A stretch of 23,346 nucleotides of DNA from Halobacteriales archaeon QS_5_70_15 (GTDB lineage Archaea > Halobacteriota > Halobacteria > Halobacteriales > Haloarculaceae): assembly GCA_003022005.1 (NCBI GenBank), contig PXRQ01000018.1, positions 1-23,346 on the forward strand, written 5' to 3'. Below the pieces are notes generated by a model, which saw only the letters and a program-made list of their open reading frames with translations, searched no databases and was not told the DNA's origin. The position numbers were made by a program, and so were the translations under genes. This document shows positions 6,500 through 13,610 of this stretch, one piece after another (the first letter of the stretch is position 1; every line of letters begins with the position of its first letter).

Positions 6500-6913
6500 T
6501 CACACGTCGAGGACGACGTACGCGGTCCACCCGTCGGCCTCCGGTTCGATCCGCATCTCCGAGTAGGTGACCGCCTTCACGTCGCGCGCGACGACGTCCG
6601 CGAAGGGCACCCCACGGAACGAGCCGGACAGCCGCCACCCCCCGTCGGTCTCCGCGACGTGCGCCTCGTGATCGACCGGGAGGACGGCCTCAACGTCCCG
6701 CCGGTAGATGAGTTCGTCGAGGTAGTCGAAGAGCAGCGACTCTCGGCTCTCCGCGAGGACTTCGACCTCGTATCGCCCGCCCCGCTCGGGCGGGACCTCC
6801 TGGCACATCGCGGCGGCGAGGCCGTCGGCGACGGCGGCGAACGTCTCGCCGAGGGCCGCGCCGCTGGCTGCTACCGCGACGTCCGCGGTGTGGGCCCGGA
6901 GTTCGAAGCTCAC
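6500..6913 (-). CDS. Archease
   Basis: 137 residues, the normal archease length. MSFELRAHTADVAVAASGA contains the family's N-terminal H-T-A-D metal-binding motif, EVLAESRESLLFDYLDELIY is the central signature, and VKAVTYSEMRIE with a final VVLDV completes the fold. Archease is a calcium/metal-binding co-factor protein that lets the RNA ligase RtcB turn over many times in tRNA splicing and RNA repair. RtcB is not in this window. I chose the GTG at 6913 because the family starts there; it overlaps the stop of a doubtful 62-codon ORF upstream (6910-7098). The small gene at 6272-6418 follows on the same strand. Confidence 0.92.
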   Translation of the reverse strand: MSFELRAHTADVAVAASGAALGETFAAVADGLAAAMCQEVPPERGGRYEVEVLAESRESLLFDYLDELIYRRDVEAVLPVDHEAHVAETDGGWRLSGSFRGVPFADVVARDVKAVTYSEMRIEPEADGWTAYVVLDV

Positions 6914-7229
6914 GTGTCGATCCCGCGTTCCGTCCCGCCCCCGCGTCTCTCGCTCCCGGGTGTGCCGTCCCCCGGACCGTCCGGGGGCAGCCGTTCGTCG
7001 ACGGTCCCGACCGTCCGTCCTCGTCCGCGGGGCGCCCGCAGCGTCCCGGAGCTCCGTAGGGCACCGTCGGACCCCGTGTCCGTGACCATGTCCGTCACGA
7101 CGGCTGTCGGAGAAGAAAGGTTTCCGGACCCGACGGGGGGTCGGAGAGGACGGTCGTAGCAGGCTCGAGCGCCGCCGCGGGGTGGATCGCCCGGTGGAAT
7201 TATATCCGTCGGACGGCTACGCTCGGGTG

Positions 7230-7712
7230 GTGAGCGTCAACGTAGAGACGCGGACCTTCGGCCCCGGCGACGACTCGCTGGTCGAGGCCGCGTGGGACCT
7301 GAAAGAGCGCATCCGCGGCGCCGAGGGTGTGCTCAAGCAGCGACGGGGCTTCTTCGTCGACGCGTACCGGCGGTCGACCGTGTACGCCCTCGTCGAACAC
7401 GGCGTCGAGGACCGCCTGGTCGGCTTCGCCGCCACCCGGCGGGACGGCTACGTCCTCTTTCTCGCAGTCGATCCGGAGTTCCGGGGCGAGGGGTTCGGCG
7501 AGCGGCTCGTCGCCGAGGTCGCCGACGAGCACTCCAGCGTCTCCTGTCACGCGCGGGCGACCAACCGGAACGCGATCGATTTCTACGAACATGTCGGCTT
7601 CGAGATCAAGCGCCGCGTCGACGGCTACTACGAGGACCGCGGCGACGCCTACTACCTCAAGCTCGGCGAGGAGGGGATCCGCGACCGCCTCTCGCGGTTC
7701 ATGCGCCGCTGA
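7230..7712 (+). CDS. GNAT-family N-acetyltransferase (RimI-like)
   Basis: 160 residues from the GTG at 7230, beginning VSVNVETRTFG. The GNAT core is clear: a strand FLAVDPEFRGEGFGERLV carries the acetyl-CoA pyrophosphate loop (R-x-x-G-x-G/A form), followed by ATNRNAIDFYEHVGFEIKRR, the usual N-x-x-A-x-x-F-Y-x-x-x-G-F motif, and YYEDRGDAYYLKL, typical of protein N-terminal acetylases. The target (ribosomal protein, N-termini or small molecule) is not determined. AATTATATC at 7198-7206 is a strong TATA element 27 nt before this GTG, so I prefer a leaderless start over the in-frame ATG at 7182, which lies upstream of the TATA box. Monocistronic by context. Confidence 0.85.
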   Translation: MSVNVETRTFGPGDDSLVEAAWDLKERIRGAEGVLKQRRGFFVDAYRRSTVYALVEHGVEDRLVGFAATRRDGYVLFLAVDPEFRGEGFGERLVAEVADEHSSVSCHARATNRNAIDFYEHVGFEIKRRVDGYYEDRGDAYYLKLGEEGIRDRLSRFMRR

Positions 7713-7854
7713 GCCGACCGTTCGGGAACCGAGACGCTGCGGCCGGCCACCCCGACCGCCGAGCCGTTCGCTCGTACGGTCCTCCGTGGGCCGTCACCGA
7801 CGACCGCCTACCGGGGGTCGGCCGCCCATCAGTGGACCGTCACGCACGACCGTA

Positions 7855-8391
7855 TCAGTACGTCGGCGACTCCTCGCGGACGCCCTCGCGCTCGTTGACG
7901 ACCCGCGCCATGACGAACAGCGCGTCCGAGAGCCGGTTCAGGTAGGCGACGGCCGTCCCGTTGACGGGGTTCTCCGCGGCGAGTTCGACCGACCGCCGCT
8001 CGGCACGGCGAACGACCGAGCGGGCGTGGTGGAGCTTCGCCCCCGGCTCGCTCCCGCCGGGGAGAATGAACGACTGCAGCGGATCGAGCTCCTCGTCGAA
8101 CGCGTCCATCCACTCCTCCAGCACCCCGACGTGCTTCTCGCGGACGCGAGGGGCATCCTCGTCGTCGGCGTCCGGGTTCGCGAAGTCCGCCTGGACGACG
8201 TGGAGGTGGTTCTGGACGGTCTCGAGCTTCCCGTCGACGTCGTCGTGGCCCGTGGGCTGCACCGTCCCGATGACGCTGTTGGCCTCGTCGACGGTCCCGT
8301 ACGCCTCGATGCGGGGACTCGTCTTCGACACCCGGGACATGTCCCGGAGGTCCGTCATCCCCTCGTCGCCGCGACCGGTGTAGATCTTCAT
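7855..8391 (-). CDS. Cob(I)alamin adenosyltransferase, PduO type
   Basis: 178 residues, normal for the family. The ATP-binding N-terminus MKIYTGRGDEGMTDL, the E-x-Y-G-x-V-D-E-x-N-S-x-I-G helix (residues about 30-45), FILPGG, and the active-site helix HHARSVVRRAERR are all present, followed by NRLSDALFVMAR. The enzyme transfers the adenosyl group of ATP to cob(I)alamin to make coenzyme B12 in the cytoplasm. The ATG at 8391 is supported by GGGTATAAGTC (about 8413-8423) at leaderless distance; an upstream in-frame start at 8430 would lie before that TATA element. No other cobalamin genes are in the window. Confidence 0.94.
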   Translation of the reverse strand: MKIYTGRGDEGMTDLRDMSRVSKTSPRIEAYGTVDEANSVIGTVQPTGHDDVDGKLETVQNHLHVVQADFANPDADDEDAPRVREKHVGVLEEWMDAFDEELDPLQSFILPGGSEPGAKLHHARSVVRRAERRSVELAAENPVNGTAVAYLNRLSDALFVMARVVNEREGVREESPTY

Positions 8392-8513
8392 GCCCGGACG
8401 CTGGAGCGCCGGCGACTTATACCCGACCACACCGGGGGCGGGGCCAACGACACGTCGCGGTGCCGGCGTCCGGAGGCCGGGCGCTTCCGTCCGCTTCCGG
8501 TGGCCGTGCGGGC

Positions 8514-8810
8514 GTGTGCGACCACCCCCTTCCCGCGGTCCGCTTCGGCGCGTACCTCGTCACCCTCGTCGGGACGCGGTCGCTCGTCGCCGTCGCGTTC
8601 GCCCTCCACCGGCTCGACAGCGTCGGTCCGTTCCGGGTCGGCTGCGGGGTCTCGCCGCTCGCGCTCGGTCACGGAGTCTGCAACCGGCTCGGACACTCCT
8701 CGAGCGGGCGCTGCGTCGGGCGGCCGCGCCGCTCCCGGTCGGCCTCCTCGCCGGCCTCGCAGTCCTCGTCGCGCCCGGCGGCGCTCGTTGCCGGGCTCTC
8801 CGCTGTGAGT
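8514..8810 (+). pseudogene. Possible frameshifted small membrane protein gene
   Basis: Third-position G/C bias and hydrophobicity suggest coding in two successive frames. From 8514 the frame reads VRFGAYLVTLVGTRSLVAVA... to about 8690. After a shift, another frame continues with RRAAAPLPVGLLAGLAVLVA to about 8790. Together they would give a protein of about 100 residues with at least two membrane helices. I recognise no family, there is no clear TATA element, and the shift may be a sequencing error. The rest of the 600-nt gap between the adenosyltransferase and the zinc-ribbon gene shows nothing else. Confidence 0.28.
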
Positions 8811-8993
8811 CGACGGACCGCGGGGACCGGGCGAGATATCACGGTCGTTCCCGGGGCGACGGAACCGCCGGTCGTATCGAACCTGACAGGACGTTCGCGG
8901 CCCGACGTCGGTTCCTATCGCGATACGCGTACGCGGTTCACCGCCCGCCGGACAACCAGTAGCTTCAATTCCCGCCCGCTCACACCTCCGGGC

Positions 8994-9164
8994 ATGGCCC
9001 TCTACCTCGAACACTACTGCCCGGACTGCGGCGAGGACCGCGAGTTCTACAAGGCCGCGAGCATGTCGGTCCACCTCGGCCGGAAGGAGAAGTGGCACTG
9101 CACGGAGTGTGACTACGGGTTCGTCCGGATCGACGGCAGCGTCGACACGTCGGGGGCGGCCTGA
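8994..9164 (+). CDS. 56-residue zinc-ribbon protein
   Basis: MALYLEHYCPDCGEDREFYK opens the protein. Two CxxC knuckles, C9/C12 (CPDC) and C36/C39 (CTEC), are separated by 23 residues, the layout of a rubredoxin-like/zinc-ribbon fold. Such stand-alone ribbons are common in haloarchaea; the function is unknown and could be RNA, DNA or protein binding. The ATG at 8994 is preceded by CTTCAATT (about 8963-8970) at leaderless distance. In-frame codons upstream are open but lie before that promoter and look non-coding, so I keep the short form. Confidence 0.8.
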   Translation: MALYLEHYCPDCGEDREFYKAASMSVHLGRKEKWHCTECDYGFVRIDGSVDTSGAA

Positions 9165-9576
9165 GCGCAGCGGACCCGGCGACGGGCGGTCGCGGCGCCG
9201 CCACGACGTGTCCGGTCGGTCGATGTCGACCCCTCCGGCGGCGAGCGTCTCGAGCGGGTTCCACCGGCGTCGAAGACACCCGTGTGCCGCTCGGACGGTC
9301 CGCCTCGATGCCACGTCCCCGTCTCGACGGACTTCCCCGTCCGGCGAAGCCGTCGCTGTCGTCGGTTCGAGCCGCTCCCCCGACGGTGGCGGTCCGGCCG
9401 TGGCCGGCGGGAGACCTCACCGGGGTCGCGTCACGGACGGGGTAACCGCCCGCGCGGACCGTATGCGGCGATAGCGGACCGGGAACCCCCCGACAGGGAC
9501 CGATCCACTCGGCGGCTCCCTGCCGGTTCGGCGGTGCGCCCGAGGAGTCAAGAGGGGGGCGGGAACAGGGGGCGGT
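9165..9576. other. Intergenic stretch with no supported gene
   Basis: About 410 nt. The open frames on both strands are Arg/Ser/Pro-rich shadows without domain-like segments, and I see no tRNA, repeat or strong TATA element. Confidence 0.5.
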
Positions 9577-9729
9577 ATGAGCGAGCGGCCCGGCGGCCCC
9601 GGAGAAGGCGTGTCGGTCATCGACGAACACGGCTGGCGGGGGCGTCCCCCCCGTGACGGTCGGACCGGGCGTCGGTCCGGTCGGCCGGGCCGAGGTCCGG
9701 GGGCCGTCGCGAGGGACCGGGAGGACTGA
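9577..9729 (+). CDS. Possible 50-residue ORF upstream of the MFS transporter
   Basis: ATG at 9577 to TGA at 9727-9729, ending 6 nt before the transporter ATG. It starts MSERPGGPGEGVSVIDEHGW and then becomes Gly/Arg-rich. The closeness to the next start and a GGAGG at 9720-9724 inside its end, which may serve the transporter, would fit translational coupling. Composition after residue 20 is poor for a haloarchaeal protein, so this may be only a 5' leader. Confidence 0.22.
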   Translation: MSERPGGPGEGVSVIDEHGWRGRPPRDGRTGRRSGRPGRGPGAVARDRED

Positions 9730-9735
9730 CACGCG

Positions 9736-10938
9736 ATGCGCGACCGGACCCGGATGCTCGTCGTCGCGACGGGCACCCTCCTGCTGTCGGTGCTCGTCTG
9801 GTTCAACTACTCCGCGGTGCTCCCCCTGATCGTCGAGGACTGGGGGCTGTCGGGGACGAAGGGCGGGATCATCTTCGGTGCGTTCCAGGCGGGCTACATG
9901 CTCGCCATCGTCCCGATGGGGATGCTCGCGGACCGCTACTCGCCGCGACCGGTCGTCGGGGGCGGTGCCCTCGGGACCGGGGTCGCGAGCCTGGCGTTCG
10001 CGGGCGTCGCCACCGGCTTCCTCTCCGGAACCGCCCTCCGGTTCGTCGGCGGGATGGCGATGGCCGGCGTCTACGTCCCGGGGATGCGGTTCGTGAGCGA
10101 CTGGTACCCCGAGGCCGAACGGGGCAGGGCGATGGGGGTCTACGTCGGGGGGTTCTCCCTCTCGAGCGGCCTCTCGTTCCTGCTGGCGTCGAACATCGCC
10201 GCGGCCGTCGACTGGCGGACGGCGGTCGCCGCCACCAGCGTCGGCGCGCTCGTCGCCGGCCCCGTCTTCCTCGTGCTGGCCCGGGAGAGCCCCGCGGCGG
10301 CCGCACGGGACGGCAGCGGGTTCTCGCTCGACCGTTCGCTGCTCCGGAACCGGGAGTACCTCTCGGCGGTCGGTGTCTACTCCTTCCACAGCTGGGAGCT
10401 GCTCGGGGTCCGGAACTGGCTGCTCGCGTTCCTCGTGACGGCGCCGGCGGTCGCCGCCGGGGGGACGTCCCTCGCGGGCACGCTCGTCGGGGTGACGATG
10501 GTGGTCGGCGGCGCCGGCAACCTCGCCGGCGGGTGGCTGTCCGACCGCCTCGGCAGGGCGCGAACGGTGATGGTCGCGCTCGCCGTCAGCGGCGGCATCA
10601 GCGCGACGATCGTCGCGCTCGGGGGGCTCCCGCTGCCGGCGCTGGTCGCCGTCCTGCTGGTCTACGGCCTCGCGCTCACCGCCGACAGCTCGCCGACCTC
10701 CACCGCGGTCACCGAGGCGGTGGCCGACGACCGGGTCGGGACCGCCCTCTCGGTCCAGTCGTTCGTCGGCTTCTTCGCGACGGTCGTCTCCCCGGTGGTG
10801 TTCGGGGTCGCGCTCGACGTCGCGGGGTTCGGCCTCGCGTTCGGGACGCTCGCACTCGGGGCCGCCGCCGGCCTGGTCTGTGCCGCCGCCCTCTCCCGGT
10901 ACGCGGCAGGGACGAGCGTCGCGCCGGACGCCGCGTGA
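9736..10938 (+). CDS. Major facilitator superfamily transporter
   Basis: 400 residues with about 12 hydrophobic helices. After the first helix (TGTLLLSVLVWFNYSAVLPL) and helix 2 (FGAFQAGYMLAIVPMGMLADR), the MFS loop motif GMLADRYSPRP appears, and it recurs in the second half as GGWLSDRLGRAR (about residues 263-275). This repeated half structure is diagnostic of MFS. The substrate is not evident; the organisation resembles the anion/organic-acid or nitrate/nitrite-type members, but that is a guess. The ATG at 9736 has a GGAGG 11 nt upstream, unusual here because most neighbours look leaderless, hinting at a preceding cistron. It ends 55 nt before the insertion sequence. Confidence 0.9.
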   Translation: MRDRTRMLVVATGTLLLSVLVWFNYSAVLPLIVEDWGLSGTKGGIIFGAFQAGYMLAIVPMGMLADRYSPRPVVGGGALGTGVASLAFAGVATGFLSGTALRFVGGMAMAGVYVPGMRFVSDWYPEAERGRAMGVYVGGFSLSSGLSFLLASNIAAAVDWRTAVAATSVGALVAGPVFLVLARESPAAAARDGSGFSLDRSLLRNREYLSAVGVYSFHSWELLGVRNWLLAFLVTAPAVAAGGTSLAGTLVGVTMVVGGAGNLAGGWLSDRLGRARTVMVALAVSGGISATIVALGGLPLPALVAVLLVYGLALTADSSPTSTAVTEAVADDRVGTALSVQSFVGFFATVVSPVVFGVALDVAGFGLAFGTLALGAAAGLVCAAALSRYAAGTSVAPDAA

Positions 10939-10993
10939 GAGCCCCACCCGACGCGACCCGCCCGGAGTCGGTTCCCGGTCGGGTGCCGCGGTA

Positions 10994-11682
10994 GTGTTCA
11001 GATAAGCTGATTCCATGCGAAGGCGAAAGATCGAAGCCAATTGTCAGCGGTGTCTGCTTCGGTATTGCTAAAACAGTTTGAAAAACTGGCAGTTCGGCGT
11101 TTTACCTCTCGAAAGATACGTTCGACACTATTCCGAGTTCCATGACGTTCATATCTGAAATCGAGGCTATGACGGCGACAGGCGTCTTTCAGTGAGTGCG
11201 AGCCATCAATAAGAAACACGGCGTCGTCGACGTCGTGTTTCTCGCGGAGTTCAGCAAAGAACGCGTGAGCGATCACCGTGTTTGTCGTCGGTTCAAGCAT
11301 TGTATACAGTAATTCGTTTGGTTCGGGATCGACAGCAGCATACAGCCAATACTGCTCGTCGTTGAGTCGGATCACGGTCTCGTCAACCGCGACGTGATCC
11401 GGACGCCGACCAGATTCGGGCTGTAGCTCTGCCTTGTGAACCCAGTTGTGAACGGTGGATCGAGCTCGACTGACACCAAATATCTCAAGAATAGATACGG
11501 TATTCGAAAGTGATAGACCAGCAAGATGGAGTTGAATACCGAGCTTCATCAGCACTCTCGGTGTCGCCTCTCGCTCCACAAAACCTAACTCGATCTCGTT
11601 CAAACAGCCGATGAGGCGGTCGTTTTCGGGCATAGACCACTCAGAAAACGAACCGCCTCACTCCTCATCCTTATCTGAACAC
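10994..11682 (-). mobile_element. IS6-family insertion sequence (689 bp)
   Basis: The element is bounded by inverted ends GTGTTCAGATAAG at 10994-11006 and its complement at 11670-11682, 13 bp perfect with looser similarity inward. It contains one transposase gene on the minus strand whose stop lies within the left repeat. It is clearly richer in A/T than its surroundings, a sign of recent transfer. IS6 elements normally leave 8-bp target duplications; the flanking octamers CCGCGGTA (left) and CGCCGGTG (right) do not match. The right end lies 20 bp before the TATA box of the alcohol dehydrogenase gene. Confidence 0.9.
10998..11633 (-). CDS. IS6-family transposase
   Basis: 211 residues, full length for haloarchaeal IS6 transposases. 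An N-terminal helix-turn-helix (GLSLSNTVSILEIFGVSRARS, then TVHNWVHK) is followed by the DDE RNase H-fold domain with D in HVAVDETVI, D in FLIDGSHSL, and E in RNSVERIFREVKRR. All three catalytic acids are present, so the enzyme could be active. The end of the protein (WNQLI) reads into the terminal repeat. Codon use is visibly less G/C-biased than in neighbouring genes. It catalyses replicative transposition through cointegrates. Confidence 0.93.
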   Translation of the reverse strand: MPENDRLIGCLNEIELGFVEREATPRVLMKLGIQLHLAGLSLSNTVSILEIFGVSRARSTVHNWVHKAELQPESGRRPDHVAVDETVIRLNDEQYWLYAAVDPEPNELLYTMLEPTTNTVIAHAFFAELREKHDVDDAVFLIDGSHSLKDACRRHSLDFRYERHGTRNSVERIFREVKRRTASFSNCFSNTEADTADNWLRSFAFAWNQLI

Positions 11683-11702
11683 CGCCGGTGCCGCCGACCG
11701 AA

Positions 11703-11710
11703 AGTATATC
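11703..11710 (+). promoter_or_regulatory. TATA element of the alcohol dehydrogenase gene
   Basis: AGTATATC is centred 27-28 nt before the ATG at 11735, with purine-rich CCGAAA just upstream as a possible BRE. The insertion sequence ends at 11682, so any regulator site further upstream has been displaced, although the core promoter survives. Confidence 0.6.
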
Positions 11711-11734
11711 CCCCCCTGACCCGGGTGGTCGCAC

Positions 11735-12782
11735 ATGCCGACGGAATCGAGGGCCGCAGTGCTCGAATCGCCCACCGACGACCACGATTTCGCGGAGAGC
11801 CGGCCGGTCTCGGTCGGGACGGTCGACGTGAAGGACCCCGAGGGCGAGGAGGTCCTGGTGGAAGTAGAGGCAACGAGCCTCTGTCACACCGACGTCGGGT
11901 TCGCGCTCGGACACTTCGATTCCGCGAGGCGGGCGACCAGGTGAGCGACCTGGAGCCCGGCGACCACGTCGTCCTCGGACGCATCGCCTGCGGACGGTGC
12001 GGGCGGTGCCGCGAGGGGCACTCGCAGCTCTGCGAGCAGCGGGTACCCGCGAACGAGACGGGGACCCTCCGCAACGGGAACGTCCCGTTCGGCCGGAACG
12101 GGGAGCCCGTCCACCACTGCATCGGCGTCTCGTCGTTCACCGAGCACACGCTCGTCACCGAGGACGTCACCGTGAAGATCACCGACGAGCTCCCGTTCGA
12201 CCGGGCCTGCCTGCTCGGCTGTGGCGTGTTCACCGGGTTCGGTGCCGTCGAGAACACCGCCGACATCGAGCTCGGCTCGTCGGTCGTGATCTTCGGGGCG
12301 GGCGGGGTCGGCCTCAACGGGATACAGGCCGCGCGGTTACGCGACGCCTCGACCGTCGTCGCGGTCGATCTCGTCGACGGGAAGCTCGATCTCGCCAGGG
12401 AGATGGGGGCGACCCACACGGTCAACCCGAACGACGTGGACGACCCCGTCGAGCGGATCCGGGAGATCTGTCCCGGGGGGGCGGACTACGCCTTCGAGAT
12501 GACCGGCCACAAGGACGTCATCACCCAGGGTCTGGACGCCGTCGGCTCCAAGGGCGAGGTCATCGTGGTCGGGGTCCCGCCGTTCGGCCACCAGAGCGTC
12601 GATCTCGACGTTTACGGGATGCTGTTCGGCGAGAAGTCCATCCGAGGATCGCTCTCGGGCTCGTACAACCTCCAGCTGGCGATCCCGAAGCTCGCGGACC
12701 TGGCGGTCGAGGGGCGACTCGAACTCGATCCGCTCGTCACGGACACCCGGCCGCTGGCGGAGGCTATCGGTGAAACCGTCCC
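11735..12782 (+). pseudogene. Zinc-dependent alcohol dehydrogenase (MDR family), disrupted
   Basis: The first frame (11735-11944) encodes the start of the catalytic domain to SLCHTDVGFALGHFD with the zinc-ligand Cys. Coding then continues in another frame from about 11918, GDQVSDLEPGDHVV. It includes the structural zinc cluster (CGRCGRCREGHSQLC), the GCGVFTGFGA motif and the NAD-binding IFGAGGVGLNGIQ. Between the two pieces the usual V-L-G-H-E-G-A-G segment is missing, apparently about 60 nt, with a frameshift. The C-terminus stops matching at PLAEA (about 12765), about 25 residues early, and runs into a 16-G tract. The layout resembles class III/NDMA-type alcohol or formaldehyde dehydrogenases. 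As written it cannot make a working enzyme. Confidence 0.82.
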
Positions 12783-12798
12783 GGGGGGGGGGGGGGGG
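12783..12798. repeat. Homopolymer tract of 16 G
   Basis: An uninterrupted G16 between the broken end of the alcohol dehydrogenase gene and the vapC stop, 20 bp away. It may be a slippage site, a junction formed by deletion, or an assembly artefact. Confidence 0.9.
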
Positions 12799-12818
12799 AT
12801 CCGGAACGGGAACCCCGG

Positions 12819-13247
12819 TCACTCGAACGGGTTCTCGGCTGTCACGAGGCGGGTGACTCCCCCGACGCTGTCGAAACCATCGTCAAACGAGTGGAGGTAC
12901 TCGATGTCCCGTCGATCCATCGAGGCGGCGACGACCCCGTCGGTGAGCGATAGTCGGTCGTGCGTCCTGAACAGTGAACGTCCGGCGTCGAAATCCGCCT
13001 TCGGCGTGTAGACGAGTTCGAAGCCCCGGCTCCCGATCACCGCGTCGAGCGTCTCGACCGCGACGGCGGGGGTGCTTCGAGCCTGGAGGTAGTCGAGTAT
13101 CTCCTCGAGAACGTCGCTCAACACGATCCCGGTCGGTAGATCGCCCGCATCGAACGCGTTCGCTATCCTCCTCGCGCGGTCGTGATCCTGATCCCTCGAC
13201 AGTCGGGCCGCGATGAGCACGTTCGCGTCGACGACGGCCCGTGGCAC
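12819..13247 (-). CDS. vapC: VapC-like PIN-domain toxin
   Basis: 142 residues from the GTG at 13247. PIN-domain acids are in place: D7 in AVVDANVLI, E48/E49 in LSDVLEEIL, D103 in LSLTDGVVAASM, and D122/D126 near the end in HSFDDGFDS. PIN toxins are Mg-dependent ribonucleases, often cutting tRNA or rRNA, and are held inactive by a partner antitoxin. The partner gene (13163-13495) lies directly upstream on the same strand and overlaps it by 85 nt. The GTG start is chosen because the PIN fold begins at once; earlier in-frame sequence is Arg-rich and reads through the antitoxin in another frame. It faces the broken dehydrogenase gene tail to tail. Confidence 0.87.
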   Translation of the reverse strand: MPRAVVDANVLIAARLSRDQDHDRARRIANAFDAGDLPTGIVLSDVLEEILDYLQARSTPAVAVETLDAVIGSRGFELVYTPKADFDAGRSLFRTHDRLSLTDGVVAASMDRRDIEYLHSFDDGFDSVGGVTRLVTAENPFE

Positions 13248-13495
13248 CAGCGCTCGTCGGCGACGAGATCGTGGTCCTCCGCGGCGTGTGTCTCCTCGCC
13301 GGTGTCGACCGGATCGAGTTCGGAGAACGCGCCGTACCGCTTGTCGACCGGCTCGACGGCGATGGTTCCGTCCTCGTCCACGGTCCATCGGAGCTCGTCG
13401 CCGGCCTCGATACCGGCCACGCGGCGGATCACGGCCGGGACGGTGACCGAGTAGCTCCCGTTCACCGTCGTCTCGTCCTCGGCTCGCCTGGACAT
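13163..13495 (-). CDS. AbrB/SpoVT-type antitoxin, extended at its C-terminus
   Basis: 110 residues. TTVNGSYSVTVPAVIRRVAGIEAGDEL (about 9-35) is a swapped-hairpin AbrB DNA-binding domain, followed by an acidic linker (about 45-82, ELDPVDTGEETHAAEDHDL) expected to wrap the toxin. Homologues that I recall end near DLVADE(R)W, about 83 residues, just before the toxin start. Here no stop occurs and the frame runs 28 residues further (CHGPSSTRTC...) inside vapC in another frame. This could be a lost stop, a small indel, or a genuine overlap. It binds its own promoter and neutralises the PIN toxin in the usual system. Confidence 0.8.
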   Translation of the reverse strand: MSRRAEDETTVNGSYSVTVPAVIRRVAGIEAGDELRWTVDEDGTIAVEPVDKRYGAFSELDPVDTGEETHAAEDHDLVADERWCHGPSSTRTCSSRPDCRGIRITTARGG

Positions 13496-13610
13496 ATCCG
13501 CGGTTACGTGCTCGTTCGGGGAAGTAGTTCGTCCCCTGATTTCCCTATCGCCCGACAGTCGCCGAGCGTCCGGTTCCGTGGACTGCGGGGAACGGTGAGT
13601 CGTCTTTCTC

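Noticed and set aside
6910..7098. A 62-codon ORF whose stop overlaps the archease GTG
   Set aside because: Low-complexity Gly/Arg/Thr/Asp sequence with weak coding bias and only a poor TATA-like patch; more likely the 5' region of archease.
8980..11040. A 686-codon minus-strand open frame across the MFS gene
   Set aside because: It is antisense to a clear transporter, is Arg/Gly/Pro/Glu-rich without domains, and arises from high GC at third positions of the real gene.
10986..11690. 8-bp target duplication for the IS6 element
   Set aside because: CCGCGGTA and CGCCGGTG agree at only 5 of 8 positions.
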